A stretch of 64,000 nucleotides of DNA, taken from NCBI GenBank assembly GCA_963576735.1, contig OY755197.1, positions 7,638,501-7,702,500 of the forward strand, written 5' to 3'. Below, in pieces: positions 24,301-33,300 of this stretch. Both the position numbers and the translations under genes were made by a program. Under the pieces are notes generated by a model. It made no database searches. It had not been told where the DNA came from and saw only the letters and a list, made by a program, of their open reading frames with translations. This DNA comes from Bedellia somnulentella (Eukaryota > Arthropoda > Insecta > Lepidoptera > Bedelliidae). Position 1 is the first letter of the stretch. Every line of letters begins with the position of its first letter.

Positions 24301-27300
24301 GCACTTATGTACCTTCCTAATTATTCACCCCCTCTCCCCTGAAGCCATTCTCGATCTGATCAGTGGCGTTGGGACCACGTAGGAAGGCTTTTGTGGAGGC
24401 CGTGTACCAACGTGCGGCAATTTGCTCATCACGCGCCCATCCGTGTAAGTATTTATTTTTGTCGTTTAAAGAAGTTACATTGTTATTTCTGCCATACTAT
24501 TCCTTATTTTTTACTTATTTTAGTTGTTTATCATGTAAAGACTCTTTAGTAATAATGTTATAATTTTTATTTTTGTTCTAGCTACACTACAAATACAAAA
24601 TAGACGATCGAATGCAACCACAAATTCGTTCGTGGTTGGAAGAAGATTCTGGTGATGAAATGGATGCAGATCTTGAAAATGGGGAACAATATCGTGTTGG
24701 CACCATAGAAAGCGATAGTTCTATCATCCGTAGTCCTCACGAAACTGATACGGAGCAATCGTCGGATGAAAACGCAATATGCAATATGTCCTAGACGTAA
24801 AAATAGAAGCTCAAAAAAACCATGTACTTCGTGCAAGCAATTACTTTGCACCGAACATGTGAAATACATGTGTTCAGTATGTTTCTAGAGACTCATTAGT
24901 GTAGATTTGATGGATGAATAACACTTTTTAGTTTTTGTTATGTAACAGTTTTTATTGTGATTTTTATGAAACTTTCCAAAAAAATATATTAATACCAGGT
25001 TGTTTTGTTATTTGCGTTAGAAGCATAGCTGGGCACCGTTAATCAAATAGTTAACTTCGTTAATCGTTAATCCGTTACAAAAAAAGTTAGCTTCGTTAAA
25101 CGTTAAAGCGTTACATTTCGCAAGAATTAACGCAAGTTAACGTTAATCGTTAATATGTGTAAAATTGCATTTTTATATCCTTGCGTTATCACTAACGCAA
25201 CGATTTAAAAATGCAATTTTACACACATTTTTACAATTTTTTTGTTCACACTTATAAAACCTGTTGGTTTATTTTGTTAGGAAGGAACTGGAAGTTAGGA
25301 AGAAAACAAAATACTTGTTTAATTCAAATGTGTAATTTAATCGCCGGGCATAAAGTGCATATTCCCCTTCATGAACATTAACATATTGAAGTTCTCGTCT
25401 GAAAGGGAGGCTCGCTTTGGTGTTAAAATGTCTTTACCCGTAGAAAACAGACGTTCAACTGCAGCGCTTGAGGGTACAGCAGTATTGTATTTGATGAATA
25501 GATTTATGAATATCTGTTCTCCGAGGAATGCAGCATCGTTGATCGAGTCTTTTAATTTCATGTCCAGCCATGTCTTCCAACTTCCTTGATATGGTTTTAA
25601 AATGATCAAACGAAACAAATCTCTTCGCAGTTTTCTCACTCGCACGCGCCGGCAAAATATATCTAGTTTTGTTTTTGTCTCACTTCACTCGCTGCCACGC
25701 GCCGCCCGGCACTCGTCATTTCATTTCATACTTGTCTGAACCTGTTTTTCGCGCCGCGTTGCGATGCTGGCCGTGCGGTAAATGGTAGGTACCCATTGGA
25801 TTAACGATTAACGGACTTCTGATTGATGTTAACGGAAGTTAACGTGTCCGTTAACATTTTTAAAAGTTAACTTAAAAGTTAATCAGTTAATCAAAATATT
25901 AACTTCGTTAATTAACGATTAACGGATTAACGAGTTAATGCCCAGCTATGGTTAGAAGTTGCTATTATGTTTAATAGTTTTGATGAAAATACTTGTTTTC
26001 TTACTTACTAAAGTTTGTGTTATTTATTTAAATATATTAGAAGCCAGTAAATATAGAAACACAAAAAATATGAGCATTTATCATAGTGTGAGCGATAATT
26101 AAGAATTTACAAAAATTTGCTAAACTAATTTTAGACATTATTTTCTCTGTCCAAATATTTACTCTAAGCATGCTCTTAATCAGCAGTTTTCGGAACCAGC
26201 TGCTAGCATAAATATTGTTAGCTTATTAAGATTATTTTAATGCATATATAGACGAGATATCTTGCATATAAGGCAGAATTCTTATCACATCATTGACTTA
26301 CCATCGATAAGCCATGGCTTCTCAGATAGCAAACATTTTATGTAAATTATAACTACTATAATATATAAAATAAAACGGATTTTTCATTAGTGAAAGAGTA
26401 TTTGAAATCAGTTTCAGTAGGTCCAGAGATTAGTAATACTAACATATACTCACGGCTATAAATTAATGTAAAAGGGGTAACCAAAGCTTTGGAATAAGAA
26501 ATTCCTCAGAAAATTTTAAGAGTTCAGTGTGGAAAAGATCGTAAAATGAATGTTGTTGTTTATATAAATTAACCAGTTGTCTATTAATTTTATAGTTTTA
26601 TACTCAGTTATAAAGAAAAATGGTATTGTAAGAAAGATAGAAAAAGGGCCGTTGAGATGGTTTGGGCACATAGAGAGGATGGATGATAGAAAATTAGTAA
26701 AAGGGATGTATAGAGCTAGTGTGGATGGTAATGTTAGGAGAGGACGACCACGGAGAACACACTTAGATCAAATTGAGTGTGTGCTCAAAAAGGCAGGTGT
26801 CCAAAGTAAAGAATATAAGAGCATGTATGAAAAGATTGATGGATGCAAACGAAGCTAGAGAGGTTTGTCGGGATCGTACAAAGTGACGATCGATAGTCTC
26901 TGCCTACCGCAATGGGAACTAATGGCGTGAGTGTATGCATGTATGTTATAAAAAAATACCATATCATTTTGGAACTTTCACTAAGACATTTCATTATCTT
27001 CTTATCCTTTATCCATCAAAGGGAAAATACCTCCCGCCATAATTTCAACCTACTTATCAATTAAGGAAATAAACATTTCAACAGCAGCGGGACTGGAACC
27101 CGCGACACCCGGGTATATGCCATGGTCGCTCTGCCAACTGAGCTATGGTGCCAAGTAACCATTGATTCAAAATTTGTCTTTCCTTGCTTCTAAACGCCTT
27201 ACTGGTTTCAGCGCCCTCTACCTCCAAATTTTTATACCTGGATGTCGCATGTTCGAGTTCCGCTAGGGTCGAAATTTTTCTTTCCTTAATCGATTAGCAA

Positions 27301-30300
27301 AAAATCCTCACATGAGGTTTCATGCATAAAAAAGTCTTCTTATAATTCCAACCTTATGATATTGGTATAAAGATCAAATATAGTTAAAATATAAATTTTG
27401 TTATGAGCATTCAAGAGTTTGTAAGAGCATTAAAAGAGCAGAACTTTTCCCACATGAGGTTTTCATTAGTGTTGCCCAAATTCAGTCTTGGTCTTGGTCT
27501 TGCAAAAACGCAAGAACAAGACCAAGAACAAGACCGCGTATTTTTAGCAAGACCAAGACCAAGACTGACCGTGCAAGACTTGAGCAAGAACAAGACATAG
27601 CCTGCAAGACTCTTGCGTCTTGCAGCTAGGACTTAGCGCTATTTCGCTGAGTAGTTAGGTGTAACAGTTCGGTGTATAGGTAGGTACACTTAGGAATTCT
27701 ATGAGACGCAAAAAACTGTATCAAAGAATATGAAAAACTGGACCTATGCGCATTACGACTAATACCATAAACATAGCGAATAAAAATATTATTAAAATCA
27801 AACTGAGTGCATAGTGCATAGTTATGTTTTAACCATCGGCACTTTGATAATGCGGCATCAAAGGTTTTGTACTTACTTCTCAAAGAAATTTGCCGCTTTT
27901 CGGAAGTACATGGTTATGATACACGCGCCGGCGGCTTCTTTTGAAATCTAAAACAATCGTTGCCGCCACGCCGAAATCATAACATTTGACACTATTTGAT
28001 TGCCGCCATAGGGCGTAGCGTAGGTATACTCATGCAAAATAATTTCGAATTTTTTTACACGCTTTATATTATTGTTTGATTTGCGGCGGCATCCTTATCA
28101 TAGAGCCGGCACGTGGCGAGGCGGCGCGGTAGAAAGCAAGGAAACATACTATAAATAAAGGAATTATTTTAATTCTAGTTACTTACATGGAAAACGACAT
28201 ATAGGTCAGTTGATTTTTCGAATTTCTTATCAAATCTTCAGTTATTTATTAATCTGCTTGATCTTTACTATGGCTATATTCATTCAAGCTCACAATATTC
28301 CAATTCTAATACGTTTTTCTAGGATTTAAAGTAAACTTTAATAAATAGTAATAGACTAATAGGTAATTGCAAGACTTGCAAGACTCTTGCTGCAAGACCA
28401 AGACCAAGACTGGGAGCGCAAGACCAAGACCAAGACCAGGTGTATTGGCGCAAGACCAAGACCAAGACTGGCTAAGTCTCGTCTTGTTCTTGCGTTTGGG
28501 CAACACTAGTTTTCATGAACAAAAACATTCAAATTATGTGATAGTTAGGCGTTCTCAACATTTGCATTCTATCTGAAAAGGTAGACAAGTGGCCTTCCGA
28601 ATTTGTGAAAAAATCGGAGATAGGGAATGCAAACACTACTTATAAAGTGTAAAAGAAACATAGGATAGAAGAATTTCGCACTGGCAGCCACTGACACGGT
28701 AGCTCAATTGACAGAGTGACGGGGGCGTATACCCGAGGTTCGAGGGTTCGATTCCCGCTTGTGTCGAATTTTTTTATTCCTTTATTTATTCTTTATTTAT
28801 GACCAGTACTTTTGTCCACTGACTACTTTTGTTCAACATTATAGAAGGCTTTTGATAACTATCATCAAATTAATTGACATGATATGTACCCATTGTAAAA
28901 GTTACTATATTTTGGATATACCCAGCTATCATTACAATTTCATTATGCTAAATATACATATAGTGTCCGTAACTTAACGTAACGATATTTTTAACACCTC
29001 TAAATATAAATTTAAAAAGGATATCATTAATATATTGCATGATCATTGATCACAGACACCAATAACTGTGTAATAAAAAATGTTTAAATAAAATTTTGGA
29101 TTTTTCATAATTTGACATTAACTTAATTATAATTGACATATATTTCTTTTGACTATTATTATTATTACTTATATTGACAATATCATTTATTAATTTAGAT
29201 TTTCACTTGTTTCGGTTAATTATCTGTTTCTAATTTTTAATCTATATGTGTTAGTTTTTGTCTTAGTTTCTCAATTGGTATTTATTTTAAATTGTTATTT
29301 TAATTCAAATTGCCATTTAATACAATTATAACTTATTCGTGATGAACTTTTGTGGATGTATGCTTATTTTAGTTTTAATTAATGTATCAACATTTATTTC
29401 CATAGTGTATATCTGTTGTTTGTCCTAAATAAATAAATAAACTTAAATTGCGGTGCATAGACCACAACTGTGGCTAAATCAAGTGAACATAATATATAGA
29501 GTACTAAAATATGCTTCTAATGACACAGGAAGAATGTACTAGTGGTAAAAGAGTAAAGTTTGTATTATGCAGAGGACAGGAGTTGGGTTTAGAGATTTTA
29601 ATGTAGTAAATATGCAAAGTAAAGTAACATAACATAACATAAAATAATTGTTTTTATATATCAGTCAAATGAAATATTATCATGAGATGTAAGTTGCTAT
29701 TATGGAGTTTTTACTTCAGTCGTTTTCTTTCCTTATCTAACTTTCTTTGTCATGATGAATATGGCATAGTTTACAACTTTATTAATATTTATTTCACTTT
29801 AGTTTTAGGAAAACAGAAATTAATCTTAACAGTCAGTAACGTTTTGTTTAGTTTGACTTTTGATAACAGACTTTAATGTCTAGATGGATTTTTCCAATCT
29901 ACATAAAAAGGTGACCCAACATATTTCTTATTTGTAAACCACCTTAAGTGCCAAAATTATTCTTAAAAATGTGAAAAGATATCTTTATGCCGCATAGAAG
30001 TTATGGAAAATGGTTAAGGGATACATTGTACTTTTAAAATAATCATTGCTCCTAAAAATTTATATCAAGTAAAATTATTACATAAGTTGTAATGCTAGTA
30101 AATTGAACCCATTGAATTTTCAACCATTATGATGATTCTCAGAATGAAGGAAATATTTATATAATTTCTGACATAAAATAACAGGGTTCTTTATTATTAA
30201 ATTAATGCAAGAAATTATGAAAATGTTCTCACTAAAGACAAGTTTTGGGTGTAAAAACAAATACGAATTTAAATAGTAATTAAATATCACAACTTTTTTT

Positions 30301-33300
30301 TTTAGAAATGTCTTAGTTTTTGAATGGAATTAAAATGTTGCGGGTTATGTCCATTTAGTGAATTGTTGCATGTCCTAAACCTAACAGATGGTACAAACTG
30401 ATTATAACTGTGATGTTCTTTACTACCAGGCCAGGTCGGACTTTCTCAAACAAAGACAATTGGTATTTCTATTATTGCTATACAGGGTTTCACCGGGATC
30501 AACGTCCAAACGTAAGAGGGCAGGCATCATGGTCTAAGAGGTAAAAAAAATAATAATCGGCGCGCGGTAGTATGGAATTTGTGCGCCGATTACTAAAATT
30601 AGTGAAAACTGAAAAATCTGCAAATATTTATCGATTTTAATTTTTTTCTATTTTTTACTGAACAGAACTTTTAATACACATTATTTATTTTAGCAAAAAC
30701 ATTACAATACGAGCAAAACAAGTCAACTTAGAAAAAAAAATTTTTTAGAGATTTGTTAGACCAACTTTTTTGACCTTCATACATTTCATAAGTACATTTC
30801 TTTTCCACTGTGTAAAAAAAATTATGAAATGAAGCTGGCAAGTACTTTCAAAATATTTTTCTTTCTTTTTTATACGTCTTTTATTTTTTTTTACCTCTTT
30901 GACCATGGTGCCTGCCCCCCTTACGTTTGGACATTGATCCCCTGGACACCCTGTATATTAATCATAACTGAGAAACTGCAAAATTTTGTGCCATATGAGC
31001 AGGTGTATCAGTAAATAAAAATATCCCTAAAGCAATTAGCACAATAACACCAAGAATGGGTTTTAATGCAACATTTTGCCCTTTCATGAACCCTCGATGT
31101 TATTAAAAAGATAAAGATAAGATTCATTTCAAAATGAAAAGAATTGATTTCTGTTTTTTTGAACATCACAAATACATAAGTTAAATCTAAATCTACTTCA
31201 GATACCCAAGGTGTATTGTTGGGACAACAACCCTTAAGAAACTCAGCAAAACTAATCTTTTCTGTGAGTATGTGTGGAAATATCCTGAATAGAGCCCTGG
31301 TGATACCAAGCAGTTTCATCTATTATATGATCATTTTTAAACTGTAATAGCTTTTAAATGAAGACTTGTGTTTTATTATCACTTTGAATTTCTTTTCTGT
31401 TAGATTTAGAATGTTATCAGGTATCTTATTATAATATTTTACACATAACCCTGTGGAAACAGCAAAGATATACTGGCCAGTACACCCTGCTGTGTACCAA
31501 CTTATAATTTGTATCTATGCTTAACTCGAAAAACATTTACACTCCGCGATGTAGGAATATGAGTGAGACGCTGCTATGTGCATTTGAGTCCGCAGTAGTG
31601 TGCGCTCTAACATGACTCCCACAGTACTCCCCTCCTAGTCGATACGACGATATCAAAGCTAGGAGGTACCTATAACCAATTACCAAATTCAGTGTGAGCA
31701 ATGAGGCCGGTGATTGCATGCCTGTAGATGCTCTGCTGAATGAATGGTGTGGTCAGGTAAGCGAGGAATAGAAGTTGTGGGTAGATCGAGAAATGTAGTA
31801 GAAAGAAGCGTGTGTTCTTATCGAGGGGTCACCACTGTGGAAACAGCAAAGATATACTGGCCAGTACACCCTGCTGTGTACCAACTTATAATTTGTATCT
31901 ATGCTTAACTCGAAAAACATTTACACTCCGCGATGTAGGAATATGAGTGAGACGCTGCTATGTGCGTTTGAGTCCGCAGTAGTGTGCGCTCTAACATGAC
32001 TCCCACAACCCTATAAAAGTAGTATTTATTTCTGACAATCCATACTTTTCAATTGAAATTTTATTATTGTCTCTAAGAAGTACTAGTGGTAAGAACTGTG
32101 GGAGGTTGGTATGTGATTTTAATGAGATGGTAGGAAAATCATATTGATAGGTATTATATTGGATATGTTTGCTGCATAGTGTCCGCTTAGAATAAGACTA
32201 CCCCATTACTCTCCGTGGGTGTTCGTAAAAAGGGAACTAAGGCTATTGGGGCCTTTAAGTGACTTTTCAGTGATGTGGTTAGAGACCCATCACCAAAAGT
32301 ATTCACTTTACAATATTTTCTGCACTCCCAAAACTGGCTTCCAAGTGTTTATTATTTATTCCAAAGCTAGCTACTCTGTTTAGGGATTTTTAGCCATGAG
32401 TGTACATGTTTACATTACAATATAACTATACAAAATAGAACCAAAAGTTGGGAGGGAGTCTGGTTCAACATTTTCAACCTTAAACCTTAAACTTAACGTG
32501 GACAACTTTCAAAACATTAAAATAATATATTTTAAACCATAAAAGTATTTGTGTATGACAGGGTTGAATTTAATAATTAATTATTTTAGGATTTATTAAT
32601 TTAATGAATAACATCTATCTGTGTGGAACAAACTACCAGGGACAGTGATCAGTACTCCCTCAGTGAACTCTTTTAAAAACAGACTTGATAAACATTTAAA
32701 ACAAGTGCAGTGATATACATGCATCAGAAAAATATTGCTGTATGTGTATTATCTTGAATAATAATAATAATAAGGAGGAGAGGGGAGGAGGAAAGGGGAA
32801 GATCTTCCCCCAGGCGGTGGTATGCCTGGGGACCGCGGTCCAACTGTAATAAGTTGGAACTTGTATATATAGTAAATGTTTTTAGAAACATTGATTGTAT
32901 GATGTACGATTTGTATGGCGAGTCTTCATAACACGTGTGACGTATAATACTTGGTTTTGTGTTGCTGTGGAATGTGATACTTCTTGCACTGTCAGCATTT
33001 CTATGTAGTGCGCATCATTGTGTACTGATAGCGTGTCGCTACAATATCAATTCTCATTATTATGTTGTTAAAAATATTATAAATAAAAATGAATGATTCA
33101 ACCCAGCATTGGGCAAATTCAGTAATTGATTATCATATTATGTTCTAATTGGATCAACACGTTTGCAGCCCTTTATTCTTTGAACTTTAGTATCTCTAAT
33201 GACAATATATATGTGCCATGACAGACATTGGGTAATGTTATATGAAGCTGTAATTTCACAACTAGGTACGAATTTAACATGTTATCACTAGCAGCATGAG

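Noticed and set aside
27485..28490. CAAGACCAAGAC repeats as a possible coding repeat protein
   Set aside because: Open frames exist only because the hexamer lacks stops; the repeats sit symmetrically inside hAT terminal repeats with an 8-bp TSD.
28688..28766. Functional tRNA gene
   Set aside because: The anticodon stem has only four pairs with an 8-nt loop, the T stem has a mismatch, and a related copy occurs at 18885. SINE origin is more likely. The same reasoning applies to 27075, 40015 and 63428.
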